DNA from: DATJPD01 sp035506575 | GTDB taxonomy: Bacteria; Pseudomonadota; Alphaproteobacteria; CACIAM-22H2 | DNA: 64,000 nucleotides | Assembly: GCA_035506575.1 (NCBI GenBank) | Contig: DATJPD010000011.1 | Location: 1-64,000, forward strand | Direction of reading: 5' to 3' | In this document: one piece after another, positions 34,367-42,607 of the stretch | Position numbering within the stretch: position 1 is the first letter of the stretch | Layout: each line of letters begins with the position of its first letter | Program-made: the position numbers and the translations under genes | The notes under the pieces: generated by a model | Database searches by the model: none | What the model was told of the DNA's origin: nothing | Seen by the model: only the letters and a program-made list of their open reading frames with translations

Positions 34367-36160
34367 TTAGTCCAAGCCGAACACCGTCAGAACGCCGCCC
34401 AGCTGCGTGTACTGGGACAGCGCCTTGTAGGCGCCGACGGCACCCAGGCCGTCGGTGTCTTTGGTCAGGCCGGCTGCCATGCCGATGCCCGCCCAGCCGC
34501 CGACTCCCGACAGCACTGCGACGTACTGCTTGCCGCCGTGCGTGTAGGTCATCACGTTGCCGATGATGCCCGACGGCGTCTTGAAGCGGTACAGTTCCTT
34601 GCCCGTCTTTATGTCGACCGCCTTCAGGTATCCCTCGAGCGTGCCGTAGAAAACGATGTCGCCGGCGGTGGCCAGAGCACCCGACCACACCGAGAACGGC
34701 TCCGGATCCGACCATACGATCTTGCCCGTGCCGGCATCCCAGGCGATGAAATTGCCCAGGTGGTTGTCGCCCTTCGGCGGGAACATCGACAGGGTCGCCC
34801 CGACATAGGGCTGGCCTGCGGTGTACGACACCTTGAAGGGTTCGTAGTCCATGCAGACGTGGTTGGTCGGCACGTAGAAGAGGTGAGTCTGCGGCGAATA
34901 CGCCGCCGGCTGCTCATCCTTCGACCCCAGTGCCGCCGGGCAGATGCCCTGCGAGTTGTGGTCTTCGCCGCCCGCCTGCGTGCTGTACTGCTTCACGACT
35001 TCGGGTCGGCCGGTCTGCATGTCGACATGGGTCGCCCAGTTGACCTTCGGGTCGTACTTCTGGGCCACCAACAGCGCGCCGTTCTCGCGGTTCAGCGTGT
35101 AGCCGAAGCCGTTGCGGTCGAAATGAACCAGCGCCTTCGTCTCTTTCCCGTTGACCGGGATATCGGCGAGGATCATCTCGTTGATGCCGTCATAGTCCCA
35201 CTCGTCATGCGGCGTCATCTGATAGACCCACTTCGCGACACCCGTGTCCGGGTTGCGCGCGAAGACCGTCATCGACCACTTGTTGTCGCCGGGCCGCTGC
35301 ACCGGGTTCCAGGTGCTCGGGTTGCCGGAGCCGTAGTAGACGAGGTTCAGCTGCGGATCGTAGGAGATCCATCCCCACGTGGCGCCGCCGCCGATCTTCC
35401 ACTGGTCTCCTTGCCACGTCTTGAGCGAGGAGTCCTTGCCCACCGGCTTGCCCATGTCCGTGGTCTTGTCATCGAACAGGATCTGGTCATCCGGCCCTTC
35501 AGAGTAAGCCTTCCACACCAGCTTCCCGTCCTTCAGGTTGTACGCCGCAAGGAAGCCCTGGACTCCGAACTCGCCGCCGCTGACGCCGATGAGCACCTTG
35601 TCCTTGACGATTTGCGGCGCGCTGGTCCCGGTGGCACCGACCTTGGCGTCGGCGACCATCACCTTCCACACTTCCTGACCGGTCTTGGCGTCCAGTGCCA
35701 CCAGCGCGTTGTCCGCCTGGTGCAGGAAGATCTTTCCGTCGGCGTAAGCGACGCCGCGGTTCACCGTGTCGCAGCACATCACCGGGATCACGTTCGGATC
35801 CTGGCGCGGCTCGTACTTCCACGCGATGCGACCGTTGTGATCCAGGTCCAGCGCGTAGACGTTATTCGGGAACGGTGATGAGAGATACATCATGTTGCCG
35901 ATAACGAGCGGCGCGCCTTCGTGGCCGCGCAGCACGCCGGTCGAGAATGTCCAGACCGGATGCAGGTTCTTGACGTTCTGCGCGTTGATCTGCTTCAGCG
36001 TGCTGTACCGATGGTTGGCATAATCCCCCGTCGGCATCACCCACTGATTCGCATCCTTCTCGAGCTTCATCAGCTCATCATTGGCGAATGCGACCGGGCC
36101 CGTAAGCGAGGTCGAAAGGCCGATGACAGAAGCTGCAAGTAGGTACGCTCGTACCCTCAT
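34367..36160 (-). CDS. xoxF: Lanthanide-dependent methanol dehydrogenase XoxF
   Basis: A 597-residue periplasmic PQQ methanol dehydrogenase; the signal ends near VAFAND. The ATG at 36160 follows GGGAGGCGCAAC. PQQ contacts include the vicinal disulfide Cys129-Cys130 (VMCCDTV). Glu197 and Asn280 (GSGNPST) are expected metal ligands, Asp322 in HDEWDYDG the catalytic base, and Asp324 the added ligand that separates XoxF from calcium-type MxaF (which has Ala there). The length, PRQDPNVIPVMCCD and the whole C-terminus are those of XoxF. It oxidises methanol to formaldehyde (or formate), passing electrons to cytochrome c. It is divergent from fae, linking methanol oxidation and formaldehyde capture. 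No mxaFI or moxG genes are in the window. Confidence 0.96.
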   Translation of the reverse strand: MRVRAYLLAASVIGLSTSLTGPVAFANDELMKLEKDANQWVMPTGDYANHRYSTLKQINAQNVKNLHPVWTFSTGVLRGHEGAPLVIGNMMYLSSPFPNNVYALDLDHNGRIAWKYEPRQDPNVIPVMCCDTVNRGVAYADGKIFLHQADNALVALDAKTGQEVWKVMVADAKVGATGTSAPQIVKDKVLIGVSGGEFGVQGFLAAYNLKDGKLVWKAYSEGPDDQILFDDKTTDMGKPVGKDSSLKTWQGDQWKIGGGATWGWISYDPQLNLVYYGSGNPSTWNPVQRPGDNKWSMTVFARNPDTGVAKWVYQMTPHDEWDYDGINEMILADIPVNGKETKALVHFDRNGFGYTLNRENGALLVAQKYDPKVNWATHVDMQTGRPEVVKQYSTQAGGEDHNSQGICPAALGSKDEQPAAYSPQTHLFYVPTNHVCMDYEPFKVSYTAGQPYVGATLSMFPPKGDNHLGNFIAWDAGTGKIVWSDPEPFSVWSGALATAGDIVFYGTLEGYLKAVDIKTGKELYRFKTPSGIIGNVMTYTHGGKQYVAVLSGVGGWAGIGMAAGLTKDTDGLGAVGAYKALSQYTQLGGVLTVFGLD

Positions 36161-36449
36161 GTTGCGCCTCCCGATTGGCTACCCCGACCCGGGTTGCTTG
36201 TGAAACGGTGCGCGGGTCGGCCGCACGGCGCTCCACCCGGTGCCCGATCTTTGCAGCGGGTCACCCTGGCGCGATAGTAGGTCGATCGTGCGCGCGCGGC
36301 TGTAATACCAAAGTTTTAGGACGCCCATATTCAATTGAGCATCCGCAAGCGGAGGCGTAATCGTGTGCGCTCTTCGCTGGTGATTTCAGTCGTGCGCTGG
36401 CGCCGTCCCGCGCACGAGACATCCGCAACGACCGGAGTGGGAGGCATTG
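36161..36449. promoter_or_regulatory. Divergent xoxF-fae control region
   Basis: The 289-bp gap between the two divergent starts should hold both promoters. Its middle (36300-36340) is an AT-rich island in GC-rich flanks. On the plus strand TTGAGC at 36335-36340 and TAATCG at 36358-36363 are 17 bp apart, a weak match to a sigma-70 promoter for fae; the spacer contains the palindrome TCCGCAAGCGGA (36342-36353), a possible operator. I cannot find a convincing promoter for xoxF, and no riboswitch. The regulator may be the response regulator at 40992, by analogy only. Confidence 0.4.
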
Positions 36450-36962
36450 ATGGCAAAGATCTCGAAAGTGCTGGTGGGTGAGTCGCTGGTCGGCGAGGGC
36501 AACGAGGTTGCGCATATCGACCTCATCCTTGGCCCGCGCAACAGCGCGGCCGAAACAGCGTTTTGCACGACGCTGACCAGCCAGCGCGAGGGCGTGAACG
36601 GGCTGTTGGCGGTGATCGGCCCGAACCTGATGTGCAAGCCGAACACGGTGATGTTCAACAAAGTGACCATCAAGAACGCGAAGCAGGCGGTACAGATGTT
36701 CGGCCCGGCGCAGCGCGGCGTGGCGACCGCGGTCGCGGACTGCGTGAAGGACGGTACGATCCCGGCCGAGGAGGCGGACGACCTGTTCATCAGCGTCGGC
36801 GTGTTCATCCACTGGGAAGCGGCCGACGACAGGAAGATCCAGGACTTCAACTACGAAGCCACGAAGCAGGCGATCAAGCGCGCCGTGTCGGGTGAGCCGA
36901 GCGCCAAGAACATGCTGGCGCAGCGCGACAAGGTGAGCCACCCGTTCGCCGCGCACAATTGA
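36450..36962 (+). CDS. fae: Formaldehyde-activating enzyme
   Basis: A 170-residue cytoplasmic enzyme that condenses formaldehyde with tetrahydromethanopterin to methylene-H4MPT. The catalytic histidine lies in the conserved EVAHIDLILGPR near residue 22. Further landmarks are NSAAETAFCTTLTSQREG, LLAVIGPNLMCKPNTVMFNKV, FGPAQRGVATAVADCV and FIHWEAADDRKI. Length is that of stand-alone Fae, not a fusion with hexulose-phosphate synthase. The ATG at 36450 follows GGGAGGCATT; a TTG three bases earlier is less likely. A strong hairpin follows the stop. Abundant expression is usual for Fae; its divergence from xoxF supports joint control. Confidence 0.97.
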   Translation: MAKISKVLVGESLVGEGNEVAHIDLILGPRNSAAETAFCTTLTSQREGVNGLLAVIGPNLMCKPNTVMFNKVTIKNAKQAVQMFGPAQRGVATAVADCVKDGTIPAEEADDLFISVGVFIHWEAADDRKIQDFNYEATKQAIKRAVSGEPSAKNMLAQRDKVSHPFAAHN

Positions 36963-36970
36963 CGGCGTGA

Positions 36971-36997
36971 GGGGAGCGGCCCGGAGGGCCGCTCCTC
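36971..36997 (+). terminator. Hairpin after fae
   Basis: GGAGCGGCC at 36973-36981 pairs with GGCCGCTCC at 36987-36995 over 9 bp (extendable to 11 with one wobble), 5-base loop, 10 bp after the fae stop. It is followed by CTCCGTCCC, not a T-run, so it may protect the fae mRNA end or give partial termination before the sensor genes. Confidence 0.55.
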
Positions 36998-37169
36998 CGT
37001 CCCGGGGTGCCGGGGCATGGGACACGGTGCGCTGGCCGCTCGACGCGGTGCGGCTGGAAACAGCGCGACCGCCTTGATAGACTTTGCGACAGCCGGTGCC
37101 GGATACGAGGCGGGAACAACCGCCCACGAGGCGGCTGTTGTTCGCCCGTCGAGGGCGTGTGGGAGGCCC

Positions 37170-38318
37170 ATGCCGAAAGCGCCACTACTGCGCGGCGGCT
37201 CGCAGGCGTCGGATCCGCGGGAAGCCGTCGCGCAGCTCCACAGCGCGATTGGCGGCCCTCGAACCGCATTTGCCGTCATCTTTTTTTCGCCGCAGTACAA
37301 CGTGAATGCGATCGCGGCGGCGGTGCGCGAGCGTTTCGGCGACACGCCGGTGTTCGGCTGCACGACCGCTGGCGAGATCACGCCGTTCGGGTACATCAGC
37401 GGCGGTCTGTGCGGCATCGGATTTCCCGCCGACGAATTCGCGGTCACGTCGGTCCTGTTCGAAGATCTGACGAACTTCGAGGTCGCGACCACGCTCGAGA
37501 AGACGCGGCTGGCGGTCGCGGATCAGGCCCGCACGGCTGCGGCGGCGTTCCCGGACATTGCCGGCGCCAAATGCTTCGCTCTTCTCCTGGTCGATGGCCT
37601 GTCGGTCCGTGAGGAGCAGCTCGTCAGCGCGATCGCCAACGCGCTCGGCGATATCCCGCTCGTCGGCGGGTCGGCGGGCGACGACATGAACTTTCGCCGC
37701 ACCTGGATTCTGCATGGGGGCCGTTGCGTGCCCAACGCGGCCTCCCTGCTTCTGGTGACGGCGCGCCGCCGCTTCCTGGCCTTCAAGACGGAACACTTCC
37801 TCAACACCGACAAGAAGATGGTCGTGACGGGCGCCAAGCCCGCGGAGCGCACGGTCACGGAGCTCAACGCGGAACCCGCCGCACGCGAGTATGCCCGGGT
37901 GATCGGGGTGGCGGGCGAACGTCTGACCCCCATGACGTTCGCGGCACACCCGGTCCTGGTCCGCGTCGGCGGGCAATATCACGTCCGCGCCATACAGAAG
38001 GTGAACCCGGACGACAGCCTGACGTTCTTCTGCGCGATCGAGGAGGGCCTCGTGCTCACGGTCGCCAAGAGCGTGGACGTCGTGCACGACCTCGAAGACC
38101 TGTTCCAGAGGATCCAGCGCGAGCTGGGCAGCCCGGATCTCATCATCGGCTGCGATTGCGTGCTGCGGAATGTCGAGATCGAGCGGCGGCAGCTCAAGCG
38201 GACCGTATCCGAGCTGTTCGTCCGCAACCGGGTGATCGGCTTCTGCACCTATGGTGAGCAGTTCAACTCGATGCACGTGAGTCAGACCTTCACCGGCATT
38301 GCGATCGGCGCCACATGA
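37170..38318 (+). CDS. FIST-domain sensory protein
   Basis: A 382-residue protein with both FIST and FIST_C regions, thought to bind small ligands and pass signals to kinases or other outputs. Landmarks are VFGCTTAGEITPFGY and SGGLCGIGF in the FIST part, DIPLVGGSAGDDMNF at the join, and IGCDCVLRNVEIER and RVIGFCTYGEQFN in FIST_C. It has no membrane segment, so it is cytoplasmic. I chose the ATG at 37170, after GGGAGG; the frame is open from 37017. It overlaps the kinase gene by four bases (ATGA), so the two act together. It lies downstream of fae; the ligand may be a C1 compound, by inference. Confidence 0.85.
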   Translation: MPKAPLLRGGSQASDPREAVAQLHSAIGGPRTAFAVIFFSPQYNVNAIAAAVRERFGDTPVFGCTTAGEITPFGYISGGLCGIGFPADEFAVTSVLFEDLTNFEVATTLEKTRLAVADQARTAAAAFPDIAGAKCFALLLVDGLSVREEQLVSAIANALGDIPLVGGSAGDDMNFRRTWILHGGRCVPNAASLLLVTARRRFLAFKTEHFLNTDKKMVVTGAKPAERTVTELNAEPAAREYARVIGVAGERLTPMTFAAHPVLVRVGGQYHVRAIQKVNPDDSLTFFCAIEEGLVLTVAKSVDVVHDLEDLFQRIQRELGSPDLIIGCDCVLRNVEIERRQLKRTVSELFVRNRVIGFCTYGEQFNSMHVSQTFTGIAIGAT

Positions 38319-40963
38319 GTGCGGTGCCCAACGCGCGCGCGAAATCGCCGTCGGCGGCGCGGATCGCCGCGCTCGAACTTCAGATCACGAAGCTCGAGAA
38401 GATCAACAAGGCGCTCGCCGACCGGGTCGAGCGCAGCATGGACGCGCAGGGGTCGGCATTTTCGCTGTTCCAGACTGCGATCATGCTGGAAACCAAGGTT
38501 CGCGAGCGCACGGTGGAGCTCGAGCGGACTTTGGCGGTCCTCGAGCGCTCGTACCGCGAGATCGCCGAGGCCAAGGAGCAGGCAGAGACGGCGCAGACGC
38601 GGTTGATGGCCGCGATCGACGCGATCAGCGAAGGCTTCTCTCTGTTCGACGCGCAGGATCGGCTGGTGCTGTTCAACCGCCGCTATCTCAGCTTCTGGCC
38701 CGGCATGTCGGACAAGATCCGGACCGGGATGCTGTTCCGCGAGATCGCGGAGCTGGCTGTCGAGCGCAAGGCGGTGATCGACGCCTATCGTGACCCGCAA
38801 GGGTGGGTCGAGCGACGCCTGGCGCAGCACGCCGATCCGCAAGGGCCGTCCGTCCACGCCCTGAGCGACGGCCGCTGGATGCAGATCAACGAGAAGCACA
38901 CCGTCGACGGCGGCGTGGCCTGCATCTACACGGATATCACGGAGCTGAAGCAGCGCGAGGCCCTGCAGCGCGAAACCGAGCTCGCCGAGAAGAGCAATCT
39001 GCTGCAGGCCACGCTCGACAACATTTTCGAAAGCGTGGCCGTCTACGACCGCAACCTGATCCTGGTGGCGTGGAACAACGAATTCATCCGGTTGTTTGAC
39101 TTGCCCGGCCAGGTCGTGCGCCGGAGCGCCGTGTTCCGGGATTTCACCACGTATATCTGCGGGCGTGGCGTGCACGGCATCGACCTGTCTGGCCGGCTGG
39201 AGCCGCGCAACAACGCGCCGCTGAAATTCGAAGTGCAATGGCTCGGCCAACGCATCCTCGAGGTACAGCGCAATCCGATGCCGAACGGCGGCTTTGTGCT
39301 GACCTTCGACGACATTACGCAGCGCAAGCGGATCGAGGAGGCGCTGCGCGACGGCGAACGCCGTATCCGTTTGATCACGGACGCGATGCCGGCGCTCATC
39401 TCCTATGTCGATGCCGACGAGCGATATCAATTCGTCAACGAGCCCTACAGAAGCTGGGTCGGCCTGCCCGAGCAGAAGATCGTGGGCCATCGCATGAGCG
39501 AGGTCCTCACGCCCGAGTTCTACGATCGACGACGCTCCTACGTCCAACAGGCGCTCTCGGGTGAGACCGTCACGTTCGAGGTCGAGCTCACCCCGTCCGG
39601 AGCGCCGCAACCGAGCTATGGCCTTGCCACCCTGGTGCCGCATGTCGGCGATGACCGGAAGATTTTGGGCTTTTTCACGCTGCTCCAGGACATCACCGAG
39701 CGGCGCCAGATCGAGGGCGCCTTGAAGGACGCGAAAGAGACATTGGAGCGGCGCGTCGAGGAGCGCACGGCGGCACTGACGCTCCTGAACGAGACCCTCC
39801 AGCGCGAGATTGCCGAGCGCCGCGAGATCGAGGCGGCTTTGCAGACGGCGAAAAGCGAGGCCGAAGGGGCCAACCTTGGGAAAACCAAATTCCTGGCTGC
39901 CGCGAGCCATGATCTGTTGCAGCCGCTCAATGCCGCGAGATTGTTCGTCTCGGCGCTGAGCGATCGCCCGCAGGATCAGCAGAACCGTGTCCTGGTCGAC
40001 AACGTCGATGAGTCCCTGGGCGCGGTGGAAGACCTTCTGGACACCTTGCTCGACATCTCGAAGCTCGACGCCGGCGCCGTCTCTCCCGAGATCTCGGATT
40101 TCGACGTGAGCGCGCTGCTCGCACCGCTGACCACGGAGTACACGGTCCTGGCGCGCGAGCGGGGCCTCGAGTTTCGTTCGGTCCCGTCGAGCTGCATCCT
40201 GCGGAGCGACGTCAAGCTGCTGCGCCGGATCATCCAGAACTTCCTCAGCAACGCGATCCGCTACACCGCGGCGGGCAGGGTCGTGTTGGGCTCGCGCCGT
40301 ACCGCCAGCGGCCTGCGGATCGAGGTGTGGGATACCGGACCGGGCATCCCGGCCGGGAAGCTCGACGAGATCTTCGAGGAATTCCGGCAGCTGCACAACG
40401 CGCGTTCGGGCCGGGATCGCGGCATCGGGCTTGGCCTGGCGATCGTGAAGCGCATCGCCAAGATGCTCGGCACGTCGGTCGCGGTGCGCTCGCAAGTCGG
40501 CCGCGGCTCGGTATTTTCGGTCACCGTGCCCTTTGGGCAGGCGCCCTTGGCACTGGCGCGCGGCGCGGCACGGCCGGCTCCGGACCTCGGCCTGTCGCAA
40601 TCGGTGGTGCTGGTCATCGACAACGAGCAGAGCATCCTCACGGGCATGAATGCGCTGCTGAGCGGCTGGAACTGCCGCGTCTACTCGGCCACCTCGGGGG
40701 ACGAGGCCCTACAGGTGCTGCCCGGCCTGCCGGCGCCGCCGGACATCGTCATTGCGGACTATCATCTGGATGATGGCGTGTCCGGGGTTACGGAGCTGCA
40801 GCGCATCTCGCGCGCCTGCGGGCGCGTCCTGCCCGGCATCATCATCACCGCCAATCGCACGCAGGAGGCGCAGGAGATCGCCCGGCGCCACGGCTATCGG
40901 CTGCTCAACAAGCCGGTCAAGCCGGCTCAGCTGCGGTCGCTCATGATCCAGCTCATCGGCTGA
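38315..40963 (+). CDS. Hybrid PAS histidine kinase with C-terminal receiver
   Basis: An 882-residue cytoplasmic sensor kinase with no membrane segment. From the start: a coiled coil (residues 10-95); three PAS-like domains (~95-210, ~225-345, ~350-465); a second coiled coil (~465-520); a HisKA domain with the phosphate-accepting His532 in ASHDLLQPLNA; a HATPase domain with an N box near 638, DTGPGIP, and GIGLGLAIVKRIAKML; and a receiver with Asp815 in VIADYHLDDG. This order resembles the NahK/ErcS' kinases, which in pseudomonads help to control quinoprotein ethanol oxidation. It is translated with the FIST protein. The convergent LuxR-type regulator is its likely partner. Confidence 0.9.
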   Translation: MSAVPNARAKSPSAARIAALELQITKLEKINKALADRVERSMDAQGSAFSLFQTAIMLETKVRERTVELERTLAVLERSYREIAEAKEQAETAQTRLMAAIDAISEGFSLFDAQDRLVLFNRRYLSFWPGMSDKIRTGMLFREIAELAVERKAVIDAYRDPQGWVERRLAQHADPQGPSVHALSDGRWMQINEKHTVDGGVACIYTDITELKQREALQRETELAEKSNLLQATLDNIFESVAVYDRNLILVAWNNEFIRLFDLPGQVVRRSAVFRDFTTYICGRGVHGIDLSGRLEPRNNAPLKFEVQWLGQRILEVQRNPMPNGGFVLTFDDITQRKRIEEALRDGERRIRLITDAMPALISYVDADERYQFVNEPYRSWVGLPEQKIVGHRMSEVLTPEFYDRRRSYVQQALSGETVTFEVELTPSGAPQPSYGLATLVPHVGDDRKILGFFTLLQDITERRQIEGALKDAKETLERRVEERTAALTLLNETLQREIAERREIEAALQTAKSEAEGANLGKTKFLAAASHDLLQPLNAARLFVSALSDRPQDQQNRVLVDNVDESLGAVEDLLDTLLDISKLDAGAVSPEISDFDVSALLAPLTTEYTVLARERGLEFRSVPSSCILRSDVKLLRRIIQNFLSNAIRYTAAGRVVLGSRRTASGLRIEVWDTGPGIPAGKLDEIFEEFRQLHNARSGRDRGIGLGLAIVKRIAKMLGTSVAVRSQVGRGSVFSVTVPFGQAPLALARGAARPAPDLGLSQSVVLVIDNEQSILTGMNALLSGWNCRVYSATSGDEALQVLPGLPAPPDIVIADYHLDDGVSGVTELQRISRACGRVLPGIIITANRTQEAQEIARRHGYRLLNKPVKPAQLRSLMIQLIG

Positions 40964-40991
40964 ACCGGAACCGGTCGACGCGGTACCTGGG

Positions 40992-41717
40992 CTAGATCGC
41001 GTGGCCCTGGCCCTGCGACAGCGGATCGGGCGCCCGGCTCGCCATTGGATCGCGGGCGAGAAGACGGCTCGCCAGCACCACGGCCTGGGTCCGGCTGTAC
41101 ACGTTGAGCTTTTGCAGGATCGCCGAGACGTGCACCTTCACGGTGGTTTCGGCGATGTCCAGCTCGTAGGCGATCTGCTTGTTGAGCTTGCCCGTGCCCA
41201 TCAATTGGAGAACCCGCAGTTGCTGCGCCGTCAGCGTCGCCAGCCGCTGGGCGGCCTCGGTATCGGCCGCAACGTATTTGCCGGGGTCCGTATCCAGCCG
41301 GTGGGAATCGGAGGGAACATAGACTTCGCCGGCCGCGATCTTGTGCAGGGCGGCCGCGATCTGCGGCCGTGGCGTCGATTTGGGAATGAAACCGGCGGCA
41401 CCCAGGGCGATCGCTTCATCGACGAACCGCTGGTCTTCCAGGGACGAAATGATCGCAACCGGAGTTTCCGGAAAATTCGCGCGCAGGGTCAGCAGTCCCG
41501 AAAAGCTGTTGGCGCCCGGCATGCACAAATCCAGCAAGACGAGATCCGCGACCCCCAGGCGCTCCAATTGCGTCAGCAGTTCCTCGAGAGTGGCGCTCTC
41601 CTGGATGTCGACCCGCCCGAACGCGGCTTCGACCGCAAGCACCAGGGCGCCGCGGACCATCGGGTGGTCGTCCGCGATCAGCACTCTCTCGATGCCGGAG
41701 CTCTGGGTTGTCATCAT
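40992..41717 (-). CDS. LuxR/NarL-family response regulator (AgmR/ErdR-like)
   Basis: A 241-residue regulator. The receiver has the acidic pair in IADDHPM, phospho-acceptor Asp63 in VLLDLCMPG, and the conserved Lys in FIPKST. The C-terminal LuxR-type HTH is LTAQQLRVLQLMGTGKLNKQIAYELDIAETTVKVHV, split here by its turn. The start at 41717 or the next ATG at 41714 follows AGGAGGAGGA; the longer frame to 41762 is not needed. It is convergent with the hybrid kinase, with 28 bp between them, so the two probably form one signalling pair. AgmR-type regulators control PQQ alcohol dehydrogenases in pseudomonads, which makes xoxF, fae or the other dehydrogenase likely targets. Confidence 0.88.
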   Translation of the reverse strand: MMTTQSSGIERVLIADDHPMVRGALVLAVEAAFGRVDIQESATLEELLTQLERLGVADLVLLDLCMPGANSFSGLLTLRANFPETPVAIISSLEDQRFVDEAIALGAAGFIPKSTPRPQIAAALHKIAAGEVYVPSDSHRLDTDPGKYVAADTEAAQRLATLTAQQLRVLQLMGTGKLNKQIAYELDIAETTVKVHVSAILQKLNVYSRTQAVVLASRLLARDPMASRAPDPLSQGQGHAI

Positions 41718-41758
41718 TCCTCCTCCTGACGGGGGCAGGCCAGTCTTGCGCTGCGCCG

Positions 41759-42310
41759 TCATCGTGCGGTCACCGGACGTGCCGCCGCACCGCGGCGGCG
41801 GGTCTTAGCGTGTGTGCGGTGGACGTCGGGCGCGCCACGGCGCGTCCCCGGGCCAAACACGCGCTCCACATGCGCCTGCATGAAGCCGCCGTCCTTCGTC
41901 GCGCTCAAGCCGTGCACCCAATCGACGAAATCCAGGCCGTCCTGGAGCGCCGCCGATGGGTGGGGCGGCTGGGCGGCAGCGGTTACGGCGGCGCCTCTAT
42001 CGGTCGAAGCCGGCGCGGCGAGCCGGCGCCGCCACCGCAATGCCGTGGACGGATCGATCCCGCATCGCTCCGCGGCTTTGCGGATGCTGAGTTGTTCGAC
42101 GATCGCGGCCCGATAATCGATCCACAGCTCGGCGCGTCGCAATCCGGCGCACGACGTCCCGGTCAGGGCGTTGAACGTCCGGCCGCAGTTGCGGCATCTG
42201 TAGCGTTGCGAGCCGCCCGGCTTTCCCCAGCGCTGAATGTGAGTGTCGGCGCAATGTGGACAGCGCCGCTCATCACGCCCGGACGCTTCGCCGGCTGACT
42301 TGAAATCCAT
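41759..42310 (-). CDS. Zinc-ribbon/HTH protein, IS1595-transposase-like N-terminus without DDE domain
   Basis: A 183-residue protein with a strong ribosome site (GGAGGAGACG) before the ATG at 42310. Cys17, Cys20, Cys39 and Cys42 form a zinc ribbon (CPHC, CRNC) followed by GRTFNALTGT, exactly as at the front of IS1595-type transposases. A helix-turn-helix follows (IRKAAERCGIDPSTALRWRRR, shown here as its 75-95 span). Where the transposase should continue into its catalytic DDE domain, the sequence instead has a ~50-residue unrelated region (DFVDWVHGLSAT) and an Arg-rich tail. It may be a decayed transposase or a domesticated DNA-binding protein. It lies 41 bp upstream of the response regulator on the same strand, so they are probably co-transcribed. 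Confidence 0.6.
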   Translation of the reverse strand: MDFKSAGEASGRDERRCPHCADTHIQRWGKPGGSQRYRCRNCGRTFNALTGTSCAGLRRAELWIDYRAAIVEQLSIRKAAERCGIDPSTALRWRRRLAAPASTDRGAAVTAAAQPPHPSAALQDGLDFVDWVHGLSATKDGGFMQAHVERVFGPGTRRGAPDVHRTHAKTRRRGAAARPVTAR

Positions 42311-42386
42311 CGTCTCCTCCCGTGCCGGTGCCTCTTGCGGAACCTGGCTGACGAAGCTGATGGCTTATTATTGTTCAGTCCAACGG

Positions 42387-42414
42387 CCCAACATGTAACG
42401 CAAGCAATGTTGGG
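42387..42414. repeat. 8-bp inverted repeat in the zinc-ribbon/MCP gap
   Basis: CCCAACAT at 42387-42394 and ATGTTGGG at 42407-42414 are perfect inverted copies with 12 bp between. It lies 77 bp upstream of the zinc-ribbon gene start in a divergent gap and could be its operator. Confidence 0.4.
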
Positions 42415-42526
42415 GCAATATGTCCAAAGTACTACCGGCACGTGCGGCGGTGCAAGATCAGGACACTCCCAAGACGATCCCACTCTCAGCCAGCCCGCAA
42501 ATTCTCACATTATGCGACCTCGGTAT

Positions 42527-42551
42527 TGTTTGAGTAAGATTTGATCAAACA
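42527..42551. repeat. Inverted repeat and nested palindrome upstream of MCP gene
   Basis: TGTTTGA at 42527-42533 and TCAAACA at 42545-42551 are inverted copies. The right half overlaps a perfect 10-bp palindrome TTTGATCAAA at 42540-42549. The pair lies 57 bp before the chemotaxis-receptor start and suggests an operator; the surrounding sequence is AT-rich. Confidence 0.4.
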
Positions 42552-42607
42552 TGCCTTAACGCGCGTGCACTACGTTTGAAGTCGCTGCAGAAGGACCGGG
42601 AGGATTC

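Noticed and set aside
34367..36160. MxaF (calcium methanol dehydrogenase)
   Set aside because: Asp324 after the catalytic Asp322, the absence of mxaI/mxaG-type neighbours, and overall sequence fit XoxF.
38282..40600. Minus-strand frame of 772 codons
   Set aside because: It lies fully opposite the hybrid kinase, whose domains are all intact; the product is Arg/Asp/Leu-rich shadow sequence.
41700..42450. Complete insertion sequence around the zinc-ribbon protein
   Set aside because: I found no DDE domain, no matching terminal repeats flanking the ORF and no target duplication; the inverted repeats at 42387 and 42527 lie on one side only.
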